Source: Treponema sp. UBA937 (lineage in GTDB: Bacteria > Spirochaetota > Spirochaetia > Treponematales > Breznakiellaceae). From it: a stretch of 21,842 nucleotides of DNA. Where the stretch lies: positions 1 through 21,842 of the forward strand of contig DBDH01000048.1 of assembly GCA_002293455.1 (NCBI GenBank). Reading direction: 5' to 3'. The notes below the pieces were generated by a model. That model was given only the letters and a program-made list of their open reading frames with translations, was not told where the DNA came from and searched no databases. Shown piece after piece: positions 1 through 7,334 of this stretch (positions are counted from its first letter, which is position 1; each line of letters begins with the position of its first letter). Position numbers and translations under genes: made by a program.

Positions 1-442
1 ATTTATAGTTATCCTTTATTGAATTTTTTTCTGTACCCCATTATACCACGAAATTTCTATTTTGCAAGGAAAATTTTCGATAATTTTTGTCTTTTATGCC
101 ATGAAACATCACTACCGACCCGATTAACATGCCCTTACTTGATTACACGGTACTTCATTTAAGGAGACACAATATGAAATCTTGGTAGAAAATCTTTCTA
201 TGTTGACGTTTTCAAAAATGTCCAAGACAGCTTCGCCGCCATCGCCGTTCATCAATCGGCACAACAAGGGCCTTGAGAAAGAAGCATCTTCCCAACATGA
301 AGAAGGAACTGAGAACTGATCAATAAATATCAATTAAGTTTCCCGTGAAACCGGAACTTTACAATTGCCCCAATTACTCTTGTTTTTCACGGTCGTTTTG
401 TAGAAAATTACTATATGCATTCCTTATGAGAGAGGGGTTTTT
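1..442. other. Intergenic region upstream of nagA, no convincing gene
   Basis: AT-rich to about 120, then closer to genomic composition. A consensus Shine-Dalgarno AAGGAG (161-166) sits 7 nt before an ATG at 174, but that frame closes after four codons (MKSW, stop 186-188), so it is either a minimal leader peptide or the dead start of a lost gene. A minus-strand open frame (124-333) starts with TTG without a ribosome site and resembles nothing I know. An imperfect dyad spans 331-367, including GTTTC-CCGT-GAAAC at 338-351. I see no convincing -35/-10 pair for nagA; a TACTAT at 409-414 is the only -10-like element and has no good -35 partner. Confidence 0.5.
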
Positions 443-1612
443 ATGACGCCTATATGTCTTTACAACGGGACCGTGATGACCGGTTTCGCGGTGATGGAAC
501 ATTGTGCGGTTCTTATTGAAGACGGAAAGATCGCGGATGTTTTTTCCAAACGCCGTTTTGATCAAAAGCATTTCGGCGCTGATGTTAAGATTATCGACGC
601 GGGCGGAGCCTATATTGCCCCCGGTCTTGTAAATACTCATATCCACGGATTCGGCGGCTTCGGCACAGACGATTCATCCACCGATTCAGTCATTGAAATG
701 TCCAAGCTCTTGGCTGAATCCGGCGTAACAGCCTTTAATCCGACGCTTTATCCCTCGGAACCCAAGGCGATGCTGGAAGCCGTAGCAAATGTGTCCGCCG
801 CGATTGGAAAGGAATCCGGCGCGCAGATCATGGGGCTTCATTTGGAAGGGCCTTTCATTTCTCCTGAACGGCTGGGTGTTCAAAAGCCCGAAACAGTGAG
901 CCCGGTGGATATGGGCTTTATGGAACAGCTTTGGGAGGCTTCAAACGGCCATATTGTGAACATGACCGTAGCGCCGGAGCTGAAAAACATGCGGGAACTG
1001 GCCCTTTTCTGCATAAAGAAGGGCATCGTTCTTCAAGCGGGCCATACCAACGCAAACTATGAAAATATGGTGGAAGGGATGCAGGTCGGCATATTTCATG
1101 CTACGCACATGTTTAACGCGATGAGCAAACTAGATCACCGGAACCCGAACGCTGTAGGGGCGATTCTCAGCCATCCCGAAATATCCTGCGAAATAATCGC
1201 CGACGGCGTGCATGTTCACCCGGACGTTATCCGTCTGCTGAAACGGGACAAGCCTTCGGATAAAATTATTCTCGTGACAGACGGCCTGAAACCGACTGAA
1301 CAAGCAAAAGGTCCTTTCTTCGCAAACGGCGAAGAAGTTGTTTTCCATGACGGGGCGTTTCATCGTAAAATAGATGATGTGTTTGCCGGTTCCAGCTTGA
1401 CCATGATTCGGGGTGTTCAAAACCTGGTTCAGTTTGGATTCAGCCTAGAAGAAGCGGTAAGGGCGGCCAGCACAAATCCGTCCCAGGTGATGCGCTTTAC
1501 AGGAAAAGGAAGCATTGTCCCCGGTTTTGATGCGGACCTGGTGGTATTCGACAAGAATTTTGATATACTGAGTACCGTTGTAGGCGGAGAACTAAAGAAA
1601 AACGTTCTGTAA
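443..1612 (+). CDS. nagA: N-acetylglucosamine-6-phosphate deacetylase (NagA)
   Basis: Cytosolic amidohydrolase that removes acetate from N-acetylglucosamine-6-phosphate to give glucosamine-6-phosphate, the substrate of the next gene. The 389-residue protein has the family's usual length (E. coli about 382). Visible motifs in order: the metal-binding THIHG (His66, His68) after a GLVN stretch; HLEGPF with metal ligand Glu135; AGHT with His201; the ATHMFNAM segment with His222; DGVHVH around His257; and LVTD with the catalytic Asp280 just before a substrate-contact GL. The C-terminal beta-sandwich ends in the usual GFDADLVVFD segment. Start: ATG at 443 with GAGAGAGGGG ending 5 nt upstream. nagB follows after 79 nt on the same strand, so the two are probably co-transcribed. 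No NagC-type regulator gene lies nearby. Confidence 0.96.
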   Translation: MTPICLYNGTVMTGFAVMEHCAVLIEDGKIADVFSKRRFDQKHFGADVKIIDAGGAYIAPGLVNTHIHGFGGFGTDDSSTDSVIEMSKLLAESGVTAFNPTLYPSEPKAMLEAVANVSAAIGKESGAQIMGLHLEGPFISPERLGVQKPETVSPVDMGFMEQLWEASNGHIVNMTVAPELKNMRELALFCIKKGIVLQAGHTNANYENMVEGMQVGIFHATHMFNAMSKLDHRNPNAVGAILSHPEISCEIIADGVHVHPDVIRLLKRDKPSDKIILVTDGLKPTEQAKGPFFANGEEVVFHDGAFHRKIDDVFAGSSLTMIRGVQNLVQFGFSLEEAVRAASTNPSQVMRFTGKGSIVPGFDADLVVFDKNFDILSTVVGGELKKNVL

Positions 1613-1691
1613 AAGCTTTTCCCCAAACACCGGTTTTTTGAAAAGCCCCGGATGAACGGAACCGCCGTTGGAATATTTTTTTGGAGGTTAT

Positions 1692-2498
1692 ATGCGTCTC
1701 ATTATTCATGAAGATTATCAACGATTAAGCCGATGGACAGCCCGGTACATTGCAAAGCGGATCAACGATTTTAATCCCAACTCCGGCAAACCCTTTGTCC
1801 TTGGACTTCCCACAGGATCGACTCCTTTGGGAGTGTACAAGGAACTCATTAACCTTAACAAGACCGGCAAAGTCTCTTTTGCCAATGTAGTAACGTTTAA
1901 TATGGATGAATACGTCGGTCTTTCGGAAACTCACCCGCAAAGCTATTATCATTTTATGTGGGAAAATTTCTTTCATCATATTGATATTAAAAAGGAAAAC
2001 GTCAATATTTTAAATGGTATGGCAAATGATCCGGAAAAGGAATGCGCCGGCTATGAGGCAAAAATCGCTTCCCTCGGCGGTATAGAACTTTTCATGGGCG
2101 GAATCGGCGCGGACGGGCATGTAGCTTTTAACGAACCGGGATCTTCGTTGAGTTCCAGGACCAGAATAAAAACCCTTACCATGGATACGAAGATCGCGAA
2201 TTCCCGCTTCTTTGAAGGAGATGTGAACAAGGTTCCGGTTACCGCACTCACTGTGGGAGTAGGAACCATCATGGATGCCCGCGAAGTTGTGATTCTGGCA
2301 AACGGTTACGGGAAAGCGCGTGCCGTAAAGGAATGTGTTGAAGGCGGAGTGAACCACATGTGGACGCTCTCTTGCCTCCAGCTTCATCCCAAGGCGGTTA
2401 TAGTATGCGACGATGCCGCCACTGATGAATTGAAAGTAGGAACCGTCCGCTACTTCAAGGACATTGAAAGGGAAGCGATTACATCGGCTCATGAATAA
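1692..2498 (+). CDS. nagB: Glucosamine-6-phosphate deaminase (NagB)
   Basis: Converts glucosamine-6-phosphate to fructose-6-phosphate and ammonia, joining amino-sugar catabolism to glycolysis. The 268-residue protein aligns by eye with E. coli NagB almost throughout: LGLPTGSTP phosphate loop (residues 38-45), NMDEYVGL with the proton-acceptor Asp72, and GGIGADGHVAFNEP carrying Asp141, His143 and Glu148 at the same numbers as in E. coli. The NHMWTLSCLQLHPKA segment, which helps shape the allosteric site in E. coli, is also kept. An ATG at 1668 is in frame, but the start at 1692 is preferred because it follows a GGAGG (1683-1687) and gives the canonical MRLI N-terminus. The nagA-nagB gap holds only a weak GCTTTTC/GAAAAGC dyad (1615-1646) with no T run. 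Confidence 0.97.
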   Translation: MRLIIHEDYQRLSRWTARYIAKRINDFNPNSGKPFVLGLPTGSTPLGVYKELINLNKTGKVSFANVVTFNMDEYVGLSETHPQSYYHFMWENFFHHIDIKKENVNILNGMANDPEKECAGYEAKIASLGGIELFMGGIGADGHVAFNEPGSSLSSRTRIKTLTMDTKIANSRFFEGDVNKVPVTALTVGVGTIMDAREVVILANGYGKARAVKECVEGGVNHMWTLSCLQLHPKAVIVCDDAATDELKVGTVRYFKDIEREAITSAHE

Positions 2499-2516
2499 TG
2501 AGACATTGGAGGTGCT

Positions 2517-3401
2517 ATGGATATAACGGAAAACCTTACGGCTGAACAGAAAAAGTTTTGGGAGAAGACGCTCAAAGAGCTTACTGTTCTGTATGAAAAA
2601 CTTAACCTCACGGCGAAGCCTATGCCCATTGAAAAAATACAGGCCGTCCGTATTCCGGGCAATATAGCCGAGGAAGGCGCGGTTCCCCTCCCGTGGGATG
2701 TTCAGCTTCTCCTCGGTTTTGATAAAGACCTTACGCTTGCCCCGGACGATAATGAATTCCCCCTCTTGAACGATGCGTCCAAAGGCATTGTATGTACCGC
2801 TGATGTCTTGATAGAACTGATAAGCGATCTTTCCGGTGAAGAACCGAATTCCCGCCGGGCAAGAAAAATTTTTCTTGAACAAGCCGGCGATCTGCCGCCT
2901 TTGATCGATCTTCCGCAGCTGGGCGGCGACGAACTTCCTATGCTTTGGCCGGTTCTGTCACGGGATCAATGCAGCGTGGTACTTCATTTTAATACCGATG
3001 ACAACGCGGAATTTTATGTCCGAAGCACATCGCTGTTCAGTTATGTACTTCAGTACCTGGCTTCTTCCGCAGACAGCCCGAATCCCGTAGAAGATACCAG
3101 AACCGACCAATCCCGTTTATGGAACGAAAAGAAGGATATGATTATCCTGGACAGGATTGAATCAAAGCTGGAACTCTTAAACGACGCGGTTTCCAATATG
3201 ACAGAAATGATGTTTCATAAAAAAAATCCGGTTTATGGTATTGATGAAGATTATCAAGACGAAGATCAATATGACGATGAATCTTATGACGACGATGAAA
3301 ATTACTATTCCGAAGATGACGAATTCGACGATGAAGACGATGATTACGGCGATAATGATGACTATGATGATGACGAATACAGCGATGACGACGATGAATA
3401 G
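2517..3401 (+). CDS. Unknown cytosolic protein with a hyperacidic Asp/Glu/Tyr tail
   Basis: I do not recognise this 294-residue protein. It has no signal peptide or membrane segment. Residues 1-200 look globular and mixed alpha/beta; a helical segment (about 205-232) follows, then from about residue 241 to the end it is nearly all Asp and Glu with spaced Tyr, and almost no basic residues. The DNA of the tail (about 3240-3398) is a run of GAY/GAA codons. It starts 18 nt after nagB with GGAGG at 2508-2512, so it probably shares the nag transcript. A tail like this could bind basic proteins, RNA polymerase or divalent cations, or act as a nucleic-acid mimic; nothing in the sequence decides between these. 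A link to amino-sugar metabolism is only positional. Confidence 0.85.
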   Translation: MDITENLTAEQKKFWEKTLKELTVLYEKLNLTAKPMPIEKIQAVRIPGNIAEEGAVPLPWDVQLLLGFDKDLTLAPDDNEFPLLNDASKGIVCTADVLIELISDLSGEEPNSRRARKIFLEQAGDLPPLIDLPQLGGDELPMLWPVLSRDQCSVVLHFNTDDNAEFYVRSTSLFSYVLQYLASSADSPNPVEDTRTDQSRLWNEKKDMIILDRIESKLELLNDAVSNMTEMMFHKKNPVYGIDEDYQDEDQYDDESYDDDENYYSEDDEFDDEDDDYGDNDDYDDDEYSDDDDE

Positions 3402-3411
3402 ACGAGGATAG

Positions 3412-3451
3412 CTGAGCTTGTTTCAAAAACGGATGTTTAAAGCAAGCTCAG
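3412..3451 (+). repeat. Stem-loop with perfect 9-bp arms after the acidic-tail gene
   Basis: CTGAGCTTG (3412-3420) pairs with CAAGCTCAG (3443-3451) around 22 nt that can pair further (AAAC-GGAT-GTTT inside). No T run follows on either strand, so it is not a standard intrinsic terminator. It lies 10 nt after the stop of the acidic-tail gene and may belong with the other intergenic stem-loops in this window. Confidence 0.6.
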
Positions 3452-3469
3452 GCAGCAAAATCATTAGAC

Positions 3470-3497
3470 TTCTTCGGAGATATAAATTTCCGAAGAA
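3470..3497 (+). promoter_or_regulatory. Stem-loop just upstream of the lipoprotein ribosome site
   Basis: TTCTTCGGA (3470-3478) is a perfect 9-bp inverted repeat of TCCGAAGAA (3489-3497). The arms extend inward by a G-U and two A-T pairs to a four-base loop. The 3' arm ends 8 nt before the AAGGA that serves the lipoprotein start at 3520. It could be a leader hairpin affecting translation or mRNA stability, or a processing site separating the nag-linked message from the lipoprotein gene. Confidence 0.5.
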
Positions 3498-3519
3498 CTC
3501 TATTCAAGGATTAAAAAAT

Positions 3520-4161
3520 ATGAGGAAGCGGTGGGTTTTCTTCCTGCCTTTACTGTTTTTCTCCTCTTGCGAATTGATACAGCAGGCGAAAGACCGCTTT
3601 GTTCCTTCCTCTCCGGACGATGTTTCTTTAAGCGTTAACGTACCTTCTTCCGCTGACAGCCAAAGCATTTCCGATGAAATTGCGTCTGTCAGCAGTCCTA
3701 CAATTATTCTGATGAAAGGAAACAATCTCGTTTATGGGCTTCCTTGTTTCGATGAAAATGCCATTCAGGCAGTCAAAGGCGAATACAAAATCGAGATGCC
3801 GGACAACACAATCGTACAGACCGATGAAGATGTTCCGTTATTTGTTAATTCGTGGCTGACAAGCGAGTTCTTGTACTTTTCTCCCGATCTGTGGAAACCC
3901 AGAAGGTCGCTGCAAAATTTTCGGGCAATGGAAATGTGGGATGATGAAAACTTGTATATTGTGTTAAGATTTCCCGACACCATAGCCGGTCAGGAAAAAT
4001 GGACCATCCTGTTCGGTATTCCAGGCGAAAGCATAGCCGCCGGAATAAATGATTCCCTCATAACCCGAATGATCCAAAACTGGACCTCAAAACTTTCCTA
4101 TTACATTTCAATCAGCCAGAGCGAAAGCCAAATATCACTCCCCGCGGTAATTACGTTCTAG
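3520..4161 (+). CDS. Small predicted lipoprotein, function unknown
   Basis: A 213-residue protein beginning MRKRW, then a hydrophobic stretch ending LFFSSC: basic n-region, h-region and a cysteine at about residue 17, which fits a relaxed spirochaetal lipobox and a lipid-anchored exported protein. Residues 18-50 are Ser/Pro/Asp-rich linker. The remainder looks like a compact beta-rich domain with several aromatic residues (WLTSEFLYF, MWDDENLYIVLRF). I recognise no family. The frame is open back to an ATG at 3418, but that would bury the signal peptide behind 34 basic residues; ATG 3520 has AAGGA at 3506-3510 and a proper signal sequence. It is convergent with the CDF gene, with 22 nt between the stop codons. 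Confidence 0.82.
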   Translation: MRKRWVFFLPLLFFSSCELIQQAKDRFVPSSPDDVSLSVNVPSSADSQSISDEIASVSSPTIILMKGNNLVYGLPCFDENAIQAVKGEYKIEMPDNTIVQTDEDVPLFVNSWLTSEFLYFSPDLWKPRRSLQNFRAMEMWDDENLYIVLRFPDTIAGQEKWTILFGIPGESIAAGINDSLITRMIQNWTSKLSYYISISQSESQISLPAVITF

Positions 4162-4183
4162 CAAGAGCCGCTCGCAATCCTTT

Positions 4184-5137
4184 TCATTTTTCTACTTCAT
4201 CCTCACAAAGACCAAACCCTTCACCGTCGAGTTTTCCTTCCCCCGAAGGTTCGACATGAACCATTATGTCAAAAACCCCGTCAATATTTGCCTTAATCGC
4301 TTGTTCAACCTTTGTAGCAATGACATGGGCTTCCCGGACAGTAAGATTCGGGTTTACTTCAACATCAATATCGATATCCCAAAATCCGGCGATCTTTCTC
4401 ATTCTGGTTCGGTGCGGATTTCCGGCGCCGGACACGGTAGATACCGCATCAAACACTTTTCGATAAGAATCCTTACCGGAACCGCCGTCCATAAGTTCCG
4501 TATTGGCTTCAATAAAAATACCGATAGCGGACTTAATAACCCAAAATCCCACAAGAATAGCGGCAATAAGATCAATGATGCTCAGTTTAAAAATCAATGA
4601 AAGACCCAAACCTACAAGAACTCCGGTAGAAATAACCACATCGCCCGCCATATTTTTGCCATTGGCAATCAGCATAGCGGACTTCGCTTTTTTCCCGAAC
4701 AGATACTGACTCCAGGCCAAAGCGATTTTTCCAACAATCGAAACAACCGTAACCACCAAAGCGATAACCGACGGAACTTCGCGGATTTCCCCTCTCATAA
4801 TTGTCGATAACGCGTCAAAAATTAATTGAGCACCGGCAAAAAATAAAATAAATGAAAGAACCGCGGTCGCAACCGTTTCAGCCCTGCCATGCCCCCAGGG
4901 ATGATCCGCGTCAGCGGGCCGAACAATGACACGTGCAACAAGGAGCGACATAATCGCAATCAGCACATCCATTGAAGAATCAATTCCGTCACCAATTACC
5001 GCAAGACTGCCGGAAAAAATACCGGCAGTAATTTTCATGCCGGATAAAAGGGCATTTCCTACAAGTGCGGTAATCGAAGCAATCCAGATATACCGGCCTT
5101 TATTCTTTGCGTCAATATTTACTTGTATATCATCCAT
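4184..5137 (-). CDS. Cation diffusion facilitator (CDF) family metal exporter
   Basis: Inner-membrane antiporter that expels a divalent metal in exchange for protons. The 317-residue protein has about six membrane segments and a cytosolic C-terminal domain typical of CDF proteins. Family marks are GDGIDSSMD in TM2 (ligand positions Asp53 and Asp57), the HPWGHGRAE loop (79-87) after TM2, and NMAGD in TM5 (Asn162, Asp166). The TM5 site has Asn where zinc exporters have His, so the transport site lacks histidine; manganese-type CDFs also lack it, so zinc specificity should not be assumed. Start chosen at 5137, where GGGAG lies 5 nt upstream; an earlier in-frame start at 5158 lacks this. Its start overlaps the end of the preceding gene by 8 bp. 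It is last in the symporter operon. Confidence 0.9.
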   Translation of the reverse strand: MDDIQVNIDAKNKGRYIWIASITALVGNALLSGMKITAGIFSGSLAVIGDGIDSSMDVLIAIMSLLVARVIVRPADADHPWGHGRAETVATAVLSFILFFAGAQLIFDALSTIMRGEIREVPSVIALVVTVVSIVGKIALAWSQYLFGKKAKSAMLIANGKNMAGDVVISTGVLVGLGLSLIFKLSIIDLIAAILVGFWVIKSAIGIFIEANTELMDGGSGKDSYRKVFDAVSTVSGAGNPHRTRMRKIAGFWDIDIDVEVNPNLTVREAHVIATKVEQAIKANIDGVFDIMVHVEPSGEGKLDGEGFGLCEDEVEK

Positions 5138-5546
5138 AACCACTCCCTTTTTTAACACATTCTATCCGCCATTTTGTAATATCCGATATCAATGCAAGAT
5201 CGATTTTATCGTACGCAAACCGTATCGTTCCCTTTGAAGTATTAAGTCCCGCAATCCGTTCCGCAAAAGGAGAATCGGTCAAATCGCCGGGATAAATGCC
5301 TACATGATTTTTAAAAGCCGCAAAATGGATAAGATTTTCATTTTGCCAAAAAGTCGGCATCTGCCAGGAAATCTTTTCTTTCGCATAGGGTGCGGCGGAA
5401 CGAATTGTTTCACGTATTGCGGTAAGACGCGGCTGCACATCTTCATTCTGTTCACGGATATATTGATCTATTGTTTCGATCTTTCCGCAAAAATGAGACT
5501 GCTCATTATGTTTAAACCTACGGGAACATTTTGGACATTGCCACAT
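5130..5546 (-). CDS. Zinc-ribbon plus DUF1801 (YdhG-like) protein
   Basis: A 138-residue cytosolic protein of unknown function. The N-terminus is a short zinc-ribbon-like knuckle (Cys4, Cys7, His18, Cys20 as possible ligands), followed by a DUF1801/YdhG-type domain recognised from ISWQMPTFW, IHFAAFKNHVGIYPGD and a TSKGTIRFAYDK segment. This domain shares its fold with frataxin-like and ligand-binding proteins, but no reaction is established. Start ATG 5546 has GGAAGG (5557-5552) 5 nt upstream; a GTG at 5552 overlaps that ribosome site and is less likely. It overlaps the CDF gene by 8 bp and lies 37 nt after the DUF2200 gene. Confidence 0.85.
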   Translation of the reverse strand: MWQCPKCSRRFKHNEQSHFCGKIETIDQYIREQNEDVQPRLTAIRETIRSAAPYAKEKISWQMPTFWQNENLIHFAAFKNHVGIYPGDLTDSPFAERIAGLNTSKGTIRFAYDKIDLALISDITKWRIECVKKGSGYG

Positions 5547-5583
5547 AATCACCTTCCATACACATCAATTGAATCTTAACGAG

Positions 5584-5934
5584 TTACTTCCTCAAAATCT
5601 TGTCCATGGATTTCCCCTTTGCAAGTTCATCGACAAGTTTATCCATGTAACGTATCCTTTGCATTAAAGGGTCTTCAATCTCTTCTACTTTATATCCGCA
5701 GATAGTTCCTTTTATCAGTCCCGCGTTCTCGTTCAGCTTTGGAAAATTGTTAAAAAAATCTTCAACAATGATGTTTGAGGCAAGGCTGTCTTGCAATGCA
5801 TCTTCTTCATATCCGCTTAACCAAGTGATAACGGTATGTAATTCTTCGGCCTGCCTGCCCTTTCTTTCGATCTTTTGGATATACATTTGATAAACATCCG
5901 CGAAAGGAATTTTCAAAAGATCAAATTTACTCAC
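5584..5934 (-). CDS. DUF2200 family protein
   Basis: A 116-residue cytosolic protein that matches the DUF2200 family over its whole length from memory: an FADVYQMYIQKIERKGR-like start, an ITWLSGY core, an IKGTICGYKVEEIEDPLM segment and a YMDKLVDELAKGKSMDKILR end. The function of the family is not known. Translation starts at GTG 5934, inside the last codons of the symporter gene (8-bp overlap), so it is probably translationally coupled. It has no convincing ribosome site of its own. Confidence 0.88.
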   Translation of the reverse strand: MSKFDLLKIPFADVYQMYIQKIERKGRQAEELHTVITWLSGYEEDALQDSLASNIIVEDFFNNFPKLNENAGLIKGTICGYKVEEIEDPLMQRIRYMDKLVDELAKGKSMDKILRK

Positions 5935-7270
5935 TGCTTACCGCCCTGTTTTTGCTTATCATCTCATTATACATTTTTTCATCGATGGGGAAAAATTGAA
6001 GCAGAATCAAAGCCGCAAGCAAAAACATCGCGGGCAAAGGCCCGATAATAAGCCGAATCGCGAATCGCGTCCCTGAACTTTGTACCGCGTCGGCAACATA
6101 ACCGCCCCAAGAAAGAATAAGCCCCGACATAAAGATTGACAGAGCCTGACCGGCCTTTGAAATAAAAGTCCACATGCCGTAATAAGTCCCTTCATTTCTT
6201 CCGCCGCTTTTCGCTTTATCAAAATCGATAGCGTCCGGAACCATCGAGAAGGGAATTGCATAACCGAATCCAAGACCTATCCCCGCATACACCATGAATC
6301 CAAGAAAGAAATTCACGCTCAAAAGATGACCAATAAAGAAAATAACCAAACAGGCGCTGCCAAGCACGGCAAAACAAATTTGATACGTTTTTTTCTTCCC
6401 GATCTTTTTTGAAACCATTACCGAAATAGGAATACAAATAATCGCGACAACCAAAAGAATTAGCATGGCAAGAGAAGTCGCATCTTCGCGCATGTAAATG
6501 TATTTCGTATAATAAACTAAAATCCCCTGTAAAAAATTAAGCCCCACGATGTTCAAAGCATATACAACGGCAAGAATCACATAGGGTCGGTTTTTAAATA
6601 CTCCAAGATAACTTTTAAGAAATTTTTCCTTGGAAACATCGTTTTTAACAACAGTTTCTTTCGTGGAAAAGAAAGTAATCAAGGCTGTTATCGCCATGAC
6701 AAACCCTAAAATAACCCCTACCGCGGAAAACCCCGCGCTTCTCGTGGGAAACGCCGAAACAATAGGCTGAACGGCAACCGCTCCCAGCATTGTCCCAACC
6801 GCGGCACAGCCAAAACGATATCCGTTAAGCGTTGTCCGCTCATGGTAATCAGAAGTTAATTCAGGCGTTAACGATGAATAAGGAATATTGACCACTGTGT
6901 AAGCGGTATTCAAAAGAATAAGAGAGAAAGCCGCCCAAAAAGCCAAAAACGCCTGATTCTGAATATGAGGATTCGTAAAGAAAAACCACATCGTCAGCAA
7001 AAGAGGGACAGCTCCAAACAAGAGATAGGGACGGCGCCTTCCCCAACGGCTGCGGGTATGATCCGATAAATAACCCATAAGAGGATCGGAAACAGCATCC
7101 CAAAATTTACCGATCATAATAACAATTCCGGCAAGCGCAGCCGATAACCCGACTGTATCGGTCAGGTATACCAAACTCCAAAAACCCAGAGCGGTAAAAA
7201 AGAGATTCCCGCCAAGATCGCAAATACCGAATCCAAACATTTGACCAATAGATAATTTTTTATCTGCCAT
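5927..7270 (-). CDS. GPH-family (MelB-like) sugar:cation symporter
   Basis: Inner-membrane secondary transporter of the glycoside-pentoside-hexuronide:cation symporter family, about 447 residues with about 12 membrane segments. The key signature is after TM2: KFWDAVSDPLMGYLSDHTRS followed by RWGRRRPYLL, the MelB-type cation-site and loop motif. The sugar is not decidable from sequence; likely a glycoside or uronide. An upstream in-frame start at 7306 falls inside the promoter -10, so ATG 7270 was chosen; GGAG lies 8 nt before it. It leads a four-gene unit with DUF2200, DUF1801 and CDF genes. Its promoter (7306-7334) is covered by a palindrome (7292-7318), which suggests control by a dimeric repressor, perhaps sugar-responsive; no regulator gene is adjacent. 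Confidence 0.93.
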   Translation of the reverse strand: MADKKLSIGQMFGFGICDLGGNLFFTALGFWSLVYLTDTVGLSAALAGIVIMIGKFWDAVSDPLMGYLSDHTRSRWGRRRPYLLFGAVPLLLTMWFFFTNPHIQNQAFLAFWAAFSLILLNTAYTVVNIPYSSLTPELTSDYHERTTLNGYRFGCAAVGTMLGAVAVQPIVSAFPTRSAGFSAVGVILGFVMAITALITFFSTKETVVKNDVSKEKFLKSYLGVFKNRPYVILAVVYALNIVGLNFLQGILVYYTKYIYMREDATSLAMLILLVVAIICIPISVMVSKKIGKKKTYQICFAVLGSACLVIFFIGHLLSVNFFLGFMVYAGIGLGFGYAIPFSMVPDAIDFDKAKSGGRNEGTYYGMWTFISKAGQALSIFMSGLILSWGGYVADAVQSSGTRFAIRLIIGPLPAMFLLAALILLQFFPIDEKMYNEMISKNRAVSSE

Positions 7271-7291
7271 TTGTCCCACTCCTTTACAAAC

Positions 7292-7318
7292 TCTCCAATA
7301 ATTCAATTGTATTGGAGA
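7292..7318. promoter_or_regulatory. 27-bp operator-like palindrome over the symporter promoter
   Basis: Perfect 9-bp arms TCTCCAATA (7292-7300) and TATTGGAGA (7310-7318) with a 9-nt spacer. It covers the symporter -10 (7311-7306) and the expected transcription start near 7299, the usual place for a repressor operator. The long AT-rich spacer fits a protein-bound dyad better than an RNA hairpin, because half of it would lie upstream of the transcript. Confidence 0.6.
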
Positions 7319-7334
7319 AACCGCAAGACCGCAA
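7306..7334 (-). promoter_or_regulatory. Sigma-70 promoter of the symporter operon
   Basis: On the minus strand, TTGCGG (7334-7329), 17-bp spacer, TACAAT (7311-7306). The predicted start is near 7299, about 29 nt before the ATG at 7270. The -35 lies in the second copy of a tandem CCGCAAGA repeat (7321-7336, plus strand). Confidence 0.65.

Noticed and set aside
124..333. Minus-strand open frame of 69 codons
   Set aside because: Starts with TTG, has no ribosome site and no recognisable family or membrane feature; a competing frame on the plus strand is open over much of the same bases. Chance or relic.
380..414. TTGTTT ... TACTAT as nagA promoter
   Set aside because: The spacer is 23 bp, and the alternative TTTCAC (18 bp) matches the -35 consensus poorly. 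Not enough for a call.
1615..1646. GCTTTTC/GAAAAGC dyad as terminator between nagA and nagB
   Set aside because: 18-nt loop, no T run, and placed between genes of one pathway; may at most be a weak hairpin.
2010..2882. Long minus-strand open frame (290 codons) opposite nagB and the acidic-tail gene
   Set aside because: It is the complement of two well-supported genes and its translation resembles no protein; its length is due to the codon bias of the opposite strand.
3142..3426. Histidine/arginine-rich minus-strand frame
   Set aside because: This is the complement of the GAY/GAA codon run encoding the acidic tail; the His and Arg richness is an artefact of that repeat.
4162..4183. Bidirectional terminator between the lipoprotein and CDF genes
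   Set aside because: Only a very short GAG-CCG-CTC dyad with scattered T's; no convincing stem on either strand.
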